Of a stretch of DNA of 64,000 nt, positions 10,751 through 22,588 are shown piece by piece. Source of the DNA: Gordius sp. MW1 (Eukaryota; Nematomorpha; Gordioida; Gordea; Gordiidae); the NCBI GenBank assembly GCA_964036665.1, contig OZ038529.1, forward strand, positions 5,502,501 through 5,566,500, written 5' to 3'. Each line of letters opens with the position of its first letter. Position 1 is the first letter of the stretch. Under the pieces are notes generated by a model that saw only the letters and a list, made by a program, of their open reading frames with translations, was not told the origin of the DNA and made no database searches. The position numbers and the translations under genes are program-made.

Positions 10751-11318
10751 TCAACCGAGCCAGAAATACCTAGTAGTGGTGGTTGAGCTTGTGTACTCTC
10801 GTGATCCAAGAAGCTATACCTTTGGTAGCCAAACACAATTTTTATGTTGGTGGGGTCACCCTATTGGCAAGGTTCTTGGTGAAGGGTCAGACTAAAATTT
10901 CTGGGCTTTTTGAGGGAGTACTAGTGAAATGGAAGTGCTAGATTAAGCCTATCAATACGAGTGGTCTAAAGAAAAGTTTAATTCACCAAAATGACGGCAT
11001 CATAAAGAATGGTAGTTAGTCAAGCGCCAAAATTTAACATAGTTCCATCAGGCTTGGAAGGCCGAAATATCAATACTCTCTCATTTCATATAAACCAAAA
11101 TGTATACTACAACACAGACGCAGAATGAAAACCATAGGGCGTCTCCCTTAAGCGACGCGCGCATTCCTCGCCTGGAATGTGTGGGAAATAAACGAAGGCT
11201 ACCCCTCTCTCAACAAACGGAAGCGGTTAAAGACATTAGTTTGCGTAGGATAAAGTTTGGGTCATGGAATATTGGTATAATGACAAGCAAGAGCAGATAA
11301 TTGGCAGACGCTCTAAGG

Positions 11319-12124
11319 CAGGGGTCGGCAACCTGTTTGTCCTTAAGGGCACAATACTAAATTTGAAAATCACCGAGGGCGCATATTTTACAGATAATCA
11401 ACAGGTATAAATAGGCATTAAAAAACAGATTTTTTATAACTTTAGTTTGTTGGTGTCATACATAGTGTAATGTTATACAATTTGTGTTTATACACGTTAT
11501 TTATAATATCGTTTAGTTCTATATACCTGGAGTATATAAATTATCATTACCAGATGTTATTTTAAAATAATAAACTATTTGCATATTGAGTATATTACAC
11601 ATAGTGATACATATAACTCAGTGTGAAACTTGGGTGTCCATATTTTCAGCTAATTTTTTTTAATTGTGGATATATTTAGAGTTCCCGGACCTTAAACAAT
11701 TATCTAAATGCAGAGTTCATTGGATAGTCACTATCAACATTTGTATGAACGGTCTTAAAATGTCGTTCAATATTACTTTTCTTGGGAATCGCAACACTAT
11801 TATTACACAACAAACAAATACACTCCCCTTTGTAATCAACGAAACAATATAGATGTTCCCATTCATCGTTAAAATAATATGTTCCTTTTCTTTTACATCT
11901 ATCCATGAAGTGTTTTGAAAGAAAAGAATTATTTCGGATTACTTGGTAGTTTTAAATGCACGGTCTAGGCGTGGTCTATTCGAAATACGATCACACACTA
12001 ACAAAAAATACGTGCATGTTATTAGATACGCTCATATCATACATTTACATTAGTCCAGCGAGGGCGCATTGAAAATCGATCGGGGGCGCCATGGCGCCCG
12101 CGGGCACCGCGTTGCCTACCCCTG
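11319..12124 (+). mobile_element. hAT element B (806 bp) in the LINE endonuclease
   Basis: Ends CAGGGGTCGGCAACCTG and TTGCCTACCCCTG form the terminal inverted repeat; the 8-bp duplication CTCTAAGG is at 11311-11318 and 12125-12132. The CAGGGGTCGGCAAC end and 8-bp duplication are typical of hAT elements. It lacks a full transposase and is non-autonomous. Confidence 0.9.
11700..11906 (-). pseudogene. BED-finger fragment of the hAT-B transposase
   Basis: 68 aa with an N-terminal RKGTYYFNDEWEHLYCF, CICLLCNNSVAIPKKSNIER (C-x2-C) and HFKTVH, which together form a zinc finger of the kind found at the N-terminus of vertebrate-type hAT/ZBED transposases. The catalytic domain is absent. Confidence 0.75.
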
Positions 12125-12882
12125 CTCTAAGGAATAGAAAAATCGATATCGCTTGTATACAAGAAACCAAATGGAAGGGCTAAACATAGGTTACGGATAC
12201 AAATTATATTTTTACGGTATAGAAACTTACCGGAATGGCGTCGGTATAGTGCTAGCAAACTGTCGTCGACGTAAAAAGAATCAATGACAGAATTATGGCG
12301 ATACAGCTTTGTTATAAATCTACTACGATAAACGTTATATCAGCATACGCCCCTCAAAGTGGATATTCTGAGACCGAAAAAGAATGTTTTTGGAAGGAGC
12401 TTGAAGATGTTCTATCAAATTCGATAAAGAGGGACTAATAATTATCGGAGCGGACCTCAATGGACTCGTGGGCAAATCAAGGGGAGGATTTGAAAGAAAT
12501 CAGGGTGGTCGGGGTTACGGCCTAAGAAAGATTCTAGAAATTGCACAAGCTTTTGACCTAGCAATAGGAAATACCTTCTTCAAAAAGAGACATGAACACC
12601 TTATAACGTACAAAAGCGGCAGCCGTACCACTTAGATAGATTTCTTCCTTGTTAACAGAGCGCACTTAAAGTACAAAATGTTAAGGTAATACCGAGTGAA
12701 ATATTGGCCTGCCAACACAAGCTGTTGGTGATAGACTTTATATTAAAGGGCCTTAAAGGGCAAAAGGTACAAAGAGTAGCGGCTACTATACAATGGAGGA
12801 AACTAAAGGATGATATTCAACATTTTCATGAACAAGTAATTAAACATGCTAAATTTAAGGAAAATACTTTATGTGAGGATCA

Positions 12883-14252
12883 ATGGAATGGTATAGCTGC
12901 CACAATGCGAAAAGCGGGACAACAATACTAGGCGAAAGCAAGACCACTAAAAGAATTCTTAAGGAGGCGTGGGGGTGGAATGAAGAATTGCAAAAATGTA
13001 TCAAGAAAAAGAAGAGATTGTACAAAGTTTGGTATAAAAGCAAAGATAGTAACGATAAGCAAGCTTACCAAGTAGCTAAAAGATCGGCTAAAAAATTCGT
13101 AGCGAAAGCTAAAAACAAGGTGTACGACGATATAAATGTAAAACTACTCAAAGGAAGGAGAAAGATTGATCTACAAAATCGCAAAGTCAAGCCCGAAATT
13201 TCTAAAGATTACCTAGAATTCCGGCTAATCAAGGGTCAAAAGGGAGAAATATTAACACACGACAGCCATATACTACAAAGATGGTACGACTATTATAGTG
13301 ATTTATCAATTGAAAAGGGGCCTGTAGTCGAAGACATTTACCAGGAAAATACAATAGGAGAATTAAACACAGCGAACTGGATCACGGAAACGGAAGTCAA
13401 AGTTGCTATGGGTAAACTAAAGTCAGGAAAAGCTCTTGGACCAGACAATATACCAATAGAGGGCTTCAAAGCGTTAGGCAATACTGGTGCACAATTTCTC
13501 GCCAACCTTTTCAACAATATCTTGAAAACGGGTAAAATGCCTAACGAGTGGAGGGATAGCTACATGATCCCGATATACCAGATGAAAGTGGACATTCAAG
13601 ATTGCAACAATTAAAGAGGGATAAAGCTAATGAGTCACACTTTCAAGGTGTGGGAAAAAGTGATCAAAAAACGGCTTCGGAGTTTGGTTTAAATTCGAGA
13701 TATACAATTCGGATTTATGCCGGAGAGGTCTACAGCAGACGCCCTAAACAGTGTTAGAAGATTAATGGAACGGTTTAAAGAAAGGGAAGAGGATTTGCAC
13801 ATGTGTTTTATCGATCTAGAAAATGCGTTTGATAAAGTTCCTCGTACTTTAGTTTGGAAATGTCTTAAACAAAACAATGTGCCAGAAGGATGCGTCAGAG
13901 CAATAAAAGATATGTACATGAAAATAAAACGTACGTTAAAACAACGGTGGGGACTATAAAGGGCTTTGCCATTAACACTGGAGTCCATCAAGGTTCAGCT
14001 CTTAGTCCCTTCCTATTCATAATAATAATGGATAATATTACCAAGGATTTGGGCGAGGAAGCTCCTTGGGCAATGATCTTTGCAGACGATATAATCCTCT
14101 GTGCCAAAAGTGAACAAGAATTGGCTAATACTGTAAATAGATGGGGAAATGCTATAGAAAAAAGTGGTCTCAGGGTAAATCGAAAGAAAACAGAATACAT
14201 GAAGACAAAGTTTAAGTCGAATGAAAACCAGCAAAGTGCATCAGGCGAATAA
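12883..14252 (+). pseudogene. RTE LINE reverse transcriptase, broken
   Basis: 12883-13614 (243 aa) is basic, with a WYDYYSDL segment and the fingers motif LKSGKALGPDNIP. After a break, 13717-13959 has MCFIDLENAFDKVPR (palm motif A). A frameshift near 13890-13960 leads to 13890-14252 with GVHQGSALSPFLF and MIFADDIILCAK (catalytic DD) and NRKKTEYM. Three frames are needed for one domain, so it is a pseudogene. Confidence 0.8.
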
Positions 14253-15249
14253 CAATTACAAGCGTGGATTCCTTCAAATATTTAGAATCAAGCGAAGATG
14301 AATTCCGGATGGCTCAAGTGGAGGGACTTGACAGGTGTTCTGTGCGACAAAAACATCCCGAGAACACTAAAAGGCGCACTGTATAAATGCATCATACAGT
14401 CAACAGTCCTGTATAGCTCGGAATCATGGCCATACGTAAAAGAGAAGAGTAACGTCTTGCGGCCATGGATAGTGATGCGGAAAAACCGAGAAAAATCTCG
14501 GTCGACGAGAATTTGAAAAATGGAGTCGAGATCGAGACGAGAATTTTGATGTCGAGACGAGACGAGACGAGATTTTTTCGGCGAGATCTCGACTTTTTAT
14601 TGATCGTTAGATTTTAGTAAATGTTTTGTTATTTTAATTTGCATGATTTATATTTAAGGTATTAAGTGTAAATCAATATGTATGGAATATATTTGATATT
14701 AAAAAAATTCCTAAGTGTAGTAAATATTATATATTTTTGCAATAAAATTAAAATCTGGCAATCATTTACCTAAGTAAGGTTGACCCATAAGGTATGTTAA
14801 TAATTTTATAATACCAATATCACATATTTATATCCATAGCATTATTAAATATTAAAAATTTAGGCTTAGAATGAGTTCTGATGGAATAGTAAATATTACT
14901 AAAGCATATTTATATTTTGCAGTTACTCATCCTGCATAATTGAATTCTAGATTTTGAGCACCCGCCTAACGATTTCAAAAGTACAATAGAGTATTTAATG
15001 ACACCGTAATAGATTAAATCTAAATCTTAATTTTCTTTAAGTTTTTATGCTTTAACTAATAGTATACCTCCCAAATTTTTGAATTTTAATAAGACATTTG
15101 TGAATACATAGTTTTGTCATATGGATTACTTTTACATTATACGCTGAGCAGGTGCACTTAAATTTATTATATTTCCATAATTGTGCAATATAAAATAAAT
15201 ACACGAACCTATACTGTATTCGATAAATAACTATTTATGGCAAAGTTAG

Positions 15250-15996
15250 TTGGAATTGGAAGGTAATTATTTGGAAAATTTGATTATATTGATTTCTGTC
15301 ATAAAAAGGGGAGTGATTTTTTACAAGGGCCGAAGGGTAGTGGTGCCAGTGGGGCTAAGATGCAGGGTGTTACAAAGATTACACCAGGGCCACGTGGGGG
15401 TCAAACGGATGCTGCAGGTAGCGGCACAATATGTTTGGTGGCCATCCTTAACGCGGGACATCTCAGACCTAACGAAGAGTTGCAAGAGGTGCAACATCAC
15501 GGCCGCCGCAGCGAAAAGGGCGCCTTTGATTAAGTGCGATGAGAACGCTAAGCCTTGGACCCAAGTTCATGTCGATTTGTTTGGGCCGGTGCGGGGTAGA
15601 TCCTATTTAGTTATGGTGGACAGCGGGACGAAGTGGGTCGAGGTTTTCAAGCTAGAGGGTACATCAACCGAAGTGATAATCAATAAGCTATCCGAAGCGT
15701 TCGCGAGGTTTGGAAACCCACCCTGCCTAGTATCGGATAATGGCCCCCAGTTTAGGAGTCAAGAGATGCGAACATTTTGCAATCGAAGGGGAATACGTCA
15801 GGGGTGGTCAGCGCCCTACCATCCGGCGTCTAATGGACTAGCCGAGAGGTATGTTCGGTTAGCAAAGGAAGCAATAGTCCGCAACGTGTCCGATATAGGG
15901 TTAAACATGTTCCTGGAGAATTACAGAGCAACGGTGCACCCAACGACGCGTATGAGCCCGGCCGAGGGTATGCTCAAGAGGAAGATCCAAACCTGA
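15250..15996 (+). pseudogene. Gypsy integrase fragment
   Basis: About 248 aa. An HHCC-like zinc-binding region (HQGHVGVKRM ... SCKRCN) is followed by the core with VHVDLFGPV (first Asp), LVSDNGPQFRS (second Asp) and HPASNGLAERYV (Glu), so the DDE triad is present. The ORF ends where it joins an antisense piece of gag at about 15988. GC content is well above the host DNA around it. No LTR or RT precedes it. Confidence 0.8.
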
Positions 15997-16122
15997 ATCT
16001 CTGCGCCAGCGGGCAGGTATGCCCTTTAAATACTCTCCTTGCCCTCTTGGTCGCTTCCTCGAAAGTCCATTCAGTAGGGTTATCCGGGTACGCGTCGTCC
16101 GCGATAACCTTAAATGCCTCCG
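15988..16122 (+). repeat. Direct copy of an antisense gag segment
   Basis: Near-identical to 18376-18508, where it is part of the minus-strand gag ORF. Here it is joined directly to the plus-strand integrase, marking a rearrangement inside the retroelement. Confidence 0.85.
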
Positions 16123-16494
16123 CAGGGACTAGAGGAATCCGCGAACGCGTTTATCTCACGGAACGTGACACGCCAGTACGCCGCCAACGACGAGACATTA
16201 CGGCAGCGCAAAGAGTGGAGTAAGGGTACGCGCGAAACAACAGTAGTGGTCGGGCCAAGGCGACACTACAAAAGGTACCCACCTAAGCTGCGCGAGTCAA
16301 GGGAAGCGTTACGAGAACCTGTGGCCCCCCAGTGGAGAGATACAAGAAAGGCGCGAGGGTTCGACGTCGGAGACCCAGTGTGGGTGCGTATGTTCCTGGG
16401 GCCCGATAAATGGGTGAAGGGCATCATTAGTGCCAAGCGCGAGGCGCGCTCGTTCGGCGTTAGGGCCCTAGGGAGAAACCACCACCAACTTTAG
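16114..16494 (+). pseudogene. Gypsy pol C-terminal fragment (plus copy)
   Basis: Encodes RRHYKRYPPKLRES and GFDVGDPVWVRMFLGPDKWV, the SH3-like/GPY-type tail region downstream of a Gypsy integrase core. It is joined upstream to an antisense gag segment instead of integrase. Confidence 0.65.
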
Positions 16495-17285
16495 ACCTTA
16501 TTGGTTTAGTTGTCGTGGCAAACATCCCGATTCTAAGGAAGCTTTTATCTACTATCTCTGGTAGACTAGGTGAAACTCGTTCCTTAACGATGCATACCAC
16601 TATTCCTGTGAATAGATTTGGAAGCATTGCTCAATCTGGTTTTACTGTTTGTATTAGTGCGGATGCTAACACAACTACACCAGATAAAAGATTATCAGAA
16701 AAAGAAATATCAGGCAGATCAGCGCATCAAATGTCCAATGGAATATCTTGTTATATCTCCATTTTAAGGTTCAGATTAGACAGAGAACGTAGATTGGACG
16801 TTGTTGGCACGGGCTCGCATCAATTGGCTCGTTCGCTAGTGTATCCCGGTGCGGCCAACCATTTCCGTGTCCAACCCTTTTCCAGTTCAACATTTTCCTT
16901 CGTCTCACCTGCTCTAAATGTCGATGGTGGTTTCTCCCTAGGGCCCTAACGCCGAACGAGCGCGCCTCGCGCTTGGCACTAATGATGCCCTTCACCCATT
17001 TATCGGGCCCCAGGAACATACGCACCCACACTGGGTCTCCGACGTCGAACCCTCGCGCCTTTCTTGTATCTCTCCACTGGGGGGCCACAGGTTCTCGTAA
17101 CGCTTCCCTTGACTCGCGCAGCTTAGGTGGGTACCTTTTGTAGTGTCGCCTTGGCCCGACCACTACTGTTGTTTCGCGCGTACCCTTACTCCACTCTTTG
17201 CGCTGCCGTAATGTCTCGTCGTTGGCGGCGTACTGGCGTGTCACGTTCCGTGAGATAAACGCGTTCGCGGATTCCTCTAGTCCCT
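16126..17285. repeat. 360-bp inverted repeat in scrambled Gypsy
   Basis: 16126-16487 (plus) and 16928-17285 (minus) carry the same pol C-terminal sequence (LEESANAFISRNVTRQYAAN ... DVGDPVWVRMF) in opposite directions, essentially identical. The 440-bp spacer holds an unrecognised segment (16497-16790) and a minus-strand copy of 18688-18790. Confidence 0.85.
16497..16793. other. Unrecognised 300-bp segment between inverted arms
   Basis: Its base composition is closer to coding DNA than the host flanks. The plus strand is open from 16515 (with LRKLLSTISGRLGETRSLTM), and the minus strand also has an open stretch with SLPEIVDKSFLRIGMFATT. I recognise neither. It is bounded by retroelement sequence on both sides, so it may be a captured transcript fragment or an unfamiliar part of pol. 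Confidence 0.3.
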
Positions 17286-17634
17286 CTTCGGTAACTTGGA
17301 AAGCACGCTTGCTTGATTGTCTCGACCGAAATTTGGCTGCGTTATTCTTAGCCTTGATGGCAGCCATGGCTTGACCTCGATCTTGGTCCGGTGTCGCGTT
17401 CTTAGCGCCAGGCTTATTGGGGTTGAGTGGAATTACAGAATGTCGCTGAGATGCGGAGCTCAGGACACTAGAAACCGCTTGCGCTGGTGCTACGACGCTT
17501 GGTTGTTGTGGTACCTGACCAATCAAACCGATTTGCTGATGGCCTGGGCAACCAACTGGGCCCGGCATTACGACGGGTGGAAAACTCCAGCTACCGGGTG
17601 GGCTGGCCCTTGGGTCCGCACCGAACGGAGGCAT
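16771..17634 (-). pseudogene. Gypsy pol C-terminal fragment (minus copy)
   Basis: 287 aa: a P/Q-rich leader, a Q/K-rich middle, then the same tail module as the plus copy and MLNWKRVGHGNGWPHRDTL. It overlaps the end of the gag-protease ORF in another frame. RT, RNase H and integrase are missing between protease and this tail, so about 2 kb of pol has been deleted. Confidence 0.6.
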
Positions 17635-18635
17635 TCACCACATTGACTTCCAATACTCACGGAATCCCTAGGACTCGGCTCTTCCGGGGCCTTCGCCTCG
17701 ACGAAATTCACTATGTAGCGCTCCATGACGGTTCGCGAATTCCATTTGGCTAGCTCCCATACGTTTTTTCCGAACTCTTTTATCCAGTTCGTTCCGAGTA
17801 AAGGCGGTCCCTTTACATCCGCCACTAACAGCGGCAGGCGCTTCCGGGTGGAGCCTAGACGGGCCTCGGCTGTTACGTCCCCGATAATCTTTATCTCCTT
17901 GCCGCCGAACGCATGTACGGAAGGTATCGGGTTTGTTTGCACCGGTAAACGCTCCTTCCACAAGTTAGCCGGCACGATTGTAACGGTGGAGCCCGTGTCC
18001 ATAAGAAAAGTTATCAAGGTGTTATTAACATATAAATCAATAGTCAAAATATCTAATGCATGGCCGAACCTGGTCATACTCGGGCCCGTCCTCGTCGCGT
18101 CGACCGCAAATGCCTCGTCCCCTGGCTGGTGCATAGTCCTTAGGCCTTCGCCGATTGCCTCCCGACCTAGGGCGATTTCCATGGCCTTGTCCCACTTGAG
18201 GTCCTTTTCGGCCATCAACGCGGCTTGCACCGTTGGGTCGTAGAGCCCTAGAATCAGCTGATCGAGCATTCTGGCCGATAATTCCCCGGGCTGAAAACCG
18301 CAGTCCTTTGATGCCTCTTTTAGCCTTCGAATATAACGCATGAGTTCCTCCCCGGGCATTTGACGAATATTTCCAAACCTAAATCTCTGCGCCAGCGGGC
18401 AGGTATGCCCTTTAAATACTCTCCTTGCCCTCTTGGTCGCTTCCTCGAAAGTCCATTCAGTAGGGTTATCCGGGTACGCGTCGTCCGCGATAACCTTAAA
18501 TGCCTCCGCCGATAACGAACTTAGGAATCTGCACGTTTTCTGGGTATCCGATAACGTCCCTGATTGCGCCTTTATATTGGCCTCGAATTGAATTAGGAAT
18601 GTTTCAATAGCATCGGATAACCGGAATAAATCCAT
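17568..18635 (-). pseudogene. Gypsy gag-protease
   Basis: 355 aa starting at MDLFRLSDAIETFLIQFEAN. Residues about 1-170 are gag, with the LMRYIRRLKEASKDCGF and LDQLILGLYDP segments typical of Gypsy gag. Around residue 195 comes the aspartic protease, with LMDTGSTVTIVPANLW (catalytic Asp in DTG) and LLVADVKGPPLLGTNWI. The reading frame is open, but pol is deleted downstream. Confidence 0.8.
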
Positions 18636-18688
18636 AATGTTCCATTCCCTCTTTTGATTTATTTCCCGGTAGGTTCACACGACGCCAA

Positions 18689-18979
18689 ATGTTGAACTGG
18701 AAAAGGGTTGGACACGGAAATGGTTGGCCGCACCGGGATACACTAGCGAACGAGCCAATTGATGCGAGCCCGTGCCAACAACGTCCAATCAAGAGTCCCC
18801 TACCAAGGTTCCGAACGAAAATGCCGCTACAGGAGCGGGGGGAACACGAAGTCCTTCCCATGGCTCCGGAGTTTAACAACGCCCCGCCTGAAGTTAGATA
18901 CCCACGCCAGGTACGACAGGCCCCGAGCTACCTAAGGCACTATCTTTGTGAAAAGGGGGGAAGTGTGGAGGATAATTGA
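18689..18979 (+). pseudogene. Gypsy pol extreme C-terminus
   Basis: 96 aa from MLNWKRVGHGNGWPHRDTL to QAPSYLRHYLCEKGGSVEDN. The final YLRHYLC is typical of the end of Gypsy pol next to the 3' LTR. It sits head to head with the gag start; the opposite-strand primer-site-like TGGCGTCGTGTGAAC is at about 18673-18687. Confidence 0.65.
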
Positions 18980-19138
18980 CGAAATGTAACTTACGCTTAA
19001 GTTCTATCATACTGGTGGAGTAAAAACCTTATTCTTAATCCTATAATAATGCTGCTTTTATTGTTGTTTTTACAACGTTTTGATATGTGCATCTAGTTAT
19101 CAATTCTGTAAATAATAATATTATCATTAACCCGCAGG

Positions 19139-19450
19139 TACCACTAACGGTTCGGCCGAACCAATTTCAATGAAATTTTTTTTGGGGCATCTCGATATGC
19201 TCTTATTAGATAAACAAAAAAAAAATTTCGGAAAAATAGCTTACTTTTGGAAATAAAGGGGTGTCACCTAAAAGTTACACTGGTAGACACAAATATAGGG
19301 AAATTTAACCGGATAGCTACCACTAAGGGTTCGGCTGAACCAATTTTTATGAATTTTTTTTCGGGGCACCTCGATATGTTCTTATTAGATAAACAAAAAA
19401 ATTTTCTGGAAAAATAACTTACTTCCGGAAATAAAGGTGTGTTAACGAGA
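19139..19450 (+). repeat. Tandem duplication near the piggyBac 3' end
   Basis: TACCACTAACGGTTCGGC and TACCACTAAGGGTTCGGC begin two copies of about 150 bp, both with CTTATTAGATAAACAAAAA and GGAAATAAAGG. A CACCTAAAAGTTACACTGG word near 19266 recurs at 21944 near the other end. Confidence 0.8.
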
Positions 19451-19504
19451 GATATATAAGCATAATTGTAAATTTTATTATATAACGAAATATGCGCAAA
19501 ACAT

Positions 19505-21148
19505 TTAGTTATTATGAAACGATAACCAACAATGCATGTGAAGTCCAACATTGCAATAAGAACATAATATTCTAGTCGCTTTTTTACAAACAACGCAGCG
19601 CCGTTGAGTACAATGCTGTCGTTGATGATTGTCTACGACGTTTCTAATTTTTGTCGATCTAGGATTCAACGTTCTTTTCGGAAGTTGGCCGTATTTTTTA
19701 AAATAATTTTGGACGATTTCCCGTTTGAAGTTACAAAGTGTCATGTTTCCTTTGTTCATGCAATACAGTTGTCAAGCATTTTGACACGCTGTATCTAATC
19801 CAAACGCAAATAATGGAAAATACCATTTCCTGCCCCTGTAAGATATTCTAGTCGCATCGACGTTCTGATCCAAGCGATCAACGCCGCCCATGAATTTATT
19901 ATACATTTTCACCATAAATGGGCATTGAACTGATATCTTTTTCCTTGATTTTTGAACTGTTGCAATTCTTGCTATATTAGTTATGGGCGTGACACCATGA
20001 CAATTAGAAAGCATTGTCACTATGTTATTATCGTTCCAACGTAGTGCCATGATGTTAGGTGTATTCTTCTTTGAAATAAACCCTCTTTCCTTTTTTTTCA
20101 TGGTCTTTATATCAATCAAGGGACATTTGATACGATTTACTCGTACTGTCCCAGTAGCTCCAATATTCATATGTGAAAGACATTTCAATAACTTGGAGCT
20201 GGTAAAATAATTATCGAAATATATATTATACGGGGCGAAATCGGGAGGGAGTTTTTCTACAAGGTCTAATATTACAGCTCCTCCTAATCCAAAATCCTTT
20301 TGCTTGGTCATCAAATATGAGGCTCCTTGGTAAGGCTGCATATTAATTAGTTAGCCGGTTTTAGTGGCCGCACACCACATTTTAAAGCCAAATCTAAAAG
20401 GCTTGCCTTTTATAAATTGCTTTGCAATGTGGTGTCCATAATAAGGGACCATAGATTCATCCATAGCAATGTGGGAGGAATTGCAATATTTAAAATTGGT
20501 TTTAAACCTATCATTCAAAATATCTAGAAAACCGCGTATCTTGGAAAATTTGTCTGATGGGAACAATTTCGAGTTATCTGACAGATGGAGATATTTAGTT
20601 ATCTCTTGAAACCGATTTCTGCGCATACCATTGGATACCATTTTGTTAAATGAATCGGCCTGAAGTTCCCAAAACATTTTGATATTTTTTGGGGACAAGT
20701 AACCAGTTAAAAAAAGGATTGAAATGTAGATTTTGAATTCGCTAATCGTTAAATTTAGATCATGGTTGTGTTGTCTTGCATATAAATTACTCATATTTAC
20801 AACAAGTGTAATAACATCATTTGAGATAAACTGTTCTAAATATTCTTCAGGATGCTCTAAAACGATGGGGTTGAATATACGATTTTCATCAGAGTCCCCA
20901 CAACCCCTTGGCCTAAATATGACGTCATTATCGGTCCATTTACCGTCTATATCTTGAAAGTTATCGAGCTCATTTGACCTAACCACCTCAATACAAGAAT
21001 TAAGCATAGATCGTGGCAAATGTTGCAGATCAAAGTCCATTTCATCCCCACTTTCCATATCCGTGTCCCCTTCGTCTTGAGGCGGAAAAATCAGTACTTC
21101 GTCAATATTTTCATTCGGTGTGTCCAATTCCTCTATAATGTCTATCAA
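19505..21148 (-). pseudogene. piggyBac transposase with two nonsense codons
   Basis: A single 548-codon frame holds an acidic N-terminus, the core with IAMDESMVPYYGHH (first catalytic Asp), NIYFDNYFTS (second) and MGGVDRLDQN (third), and a C-terminal cysteine-rich domain CVVCKKATRILC ... CNVGLHMHC. The frame is broken only by TAA at 20351-20353 and TGA at 19772-19774, each one substitution away from a sense codon. No frameshift is present, so it was inactivated recently. The product would cut and paste the element at TTAA. Confidence 0.92.
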
Positions 21149-22588
21149 AGTTCTAACGCAAAATAATAAAACTAATAATAGTACATAATATTTAAAAAGG
21201 GGACTTATGTCTCAAATTCTATTATAAATCACTTTTAACTTTTTAAAACGACAGATAGAATCCGAATGAATAACAAAAATCGCATGAAATTTATCAATTG
21301 AGTTCGACCTCCTTATTCTCATACTTATTTGTGGTGATAGGATGTGTAAATATATATATAAATATTGTTTTTTGCATATTTCCTACTAAAAAATTAGCAA
21401 AAATTTGAAAATGAAAATTTACCTAGACTAATTTTTATTTCCTATAGGTGTAAAATTTGCGATATTCTTGACTTTCCTAGCCCCACCCCTTATAAACCAT
21501 TAAGGTTTACGAGAAAAAGACAAAAATATATATAAAAGATCCATACTTTTAAAATGAAAACACTTAAAAAGATATGCTCGGCAAACTAGCTCTGCCCAGT
21601 GTAACCTTTAGGTTATGTTCAACTTTAAGGCATAATTTAAAGGCTTTAAAGTACTCAAATAAATTCAAAATTACTATCAAAATGTTGGAAAAATTATAGA
21701 GATTATAAATATGCAAATTAAATTGCAAAAACTTACAGTTGAGTATCCATAAATATTGAATTTAAGAAGGGAGGTAGAAAATGCAGATTTTGCGATTTTT
21801 GAATGAGAATAATTCACGAATAAAGGAAGAAGGAGTTATGAAATTATATCAGCTGATTTATCGCATTTCGTTCTTTCAAATTTAATTTAAAAAATGTTTT
21901 TATCTTCTGTAGTTTTTAAGAAATGTGGTTTTAAAGTTGCGTCACCTAAAAGTTACACTGGTACCTGTCGGGTTAAAAGTCACTCGCACTTTATGGTTTG
22001 TAACGCTATAGTAAACACACAATAAACACTATGGCATATAATTAATGATGGTAACAATAGACTTAGTCAATTAAGAAGCTTTAGCCAGGGTTAATAAAGG
22101 GTCTCAATTTGCTCAATTATGCAACTAAGTCAACTATAAGCGAACGTATTATTAAGTCTATTTATAGTTGACAAAAACAATGAATTTGATACAAATGTTA
22201 TAATTTGCTAGAACAATCACATTTAATTTTCTATACTTCAAATTTATTTACTCATTTAGTCTGCACTTTCCATAGAAAATGTTATCTTTACGAAAATGAG
22301 AAGTCGTGTCCCGCGAAATCTTTGAAAGGTTTGTGTATTAAAGTTTATTAAAAAATATAAAAATTTGCCATTTGGATTTTTTAACACTTTTTTAATATTT
22401 TCGATAAAACAGGAGAAATTTTTATTCAGTTTATATTTTTTTTAAAAAGTCGAGACGAGACGAGAATTCTCGTCGAGACGAGATCGAGATTTTTCAAGAC
22501 CGAGACGAGACGAGATCGAGATTTTCATATTCGCTCCCGAGACGAGACGAGATTTTGTTTTCGAGACCGAGACGTGATCGAAACACTA

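Larger units (their letters stand above)
11100..12700 (+). pseudogene. RTE LINE endonuclease (APE type), interrupted
   Basis: Begins with a short ORF at 11100-11300 ending FGSWNIGIMTSKSR, the start of an AP-like endonuclease. After the hAT-B insertion it resumes with KIDIACIQETKWKG (catalytic Glu), NVISAYAPQSGYSE and LIIGADLNGLVG (Asp/Asn pair), spread over frames with stops. The enzyme would nick target DNA for LINE integration. Confidence 0.75.
19131..21972 (-). mobile_element. piggyBac element
   Basis: Ends CCCGCAGGTACCA and TGGTACCTGTCGGG form the terminal inverted repeat, flanked by TTAA at 19127-19130 and 21973-21976, the invariant piggyBac target. The 2842-bp body has one transposase frame on the minus strand. 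Near the left end a segment of about 150 bp is duplicated in tandem (19139-19300 and 19317-19450). Confidence 0.93.
14470..22588 (+). mobile_element. hAT element C (8.1 kb) in the LINE
   Basis: Left end TAGTGATGCGG and right end CGAAACACTA (reverse TAGTGTTTCG) are flanked by the 8-bp duplication GCCATGGA at 14462-14469 and 22589-22596. Both subterminal regions (14500-14595 and 22449-22580) are arrays of CGAGACGAG words. No hAT transposase is visible inside. It carries a Gypsy fragment (15240-18980) and a piggyBac element (19131-21972); the rest (14600-15240, 21977-22448) is AT-rich and gene-free. Confidence 0.85.

Noticed and set aside
17725..18243. 172-codon plus-strand ORF over gag-protease
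   Set aside because: Antisense of the minus-strand gag-protease, which has the DTG protease motif.
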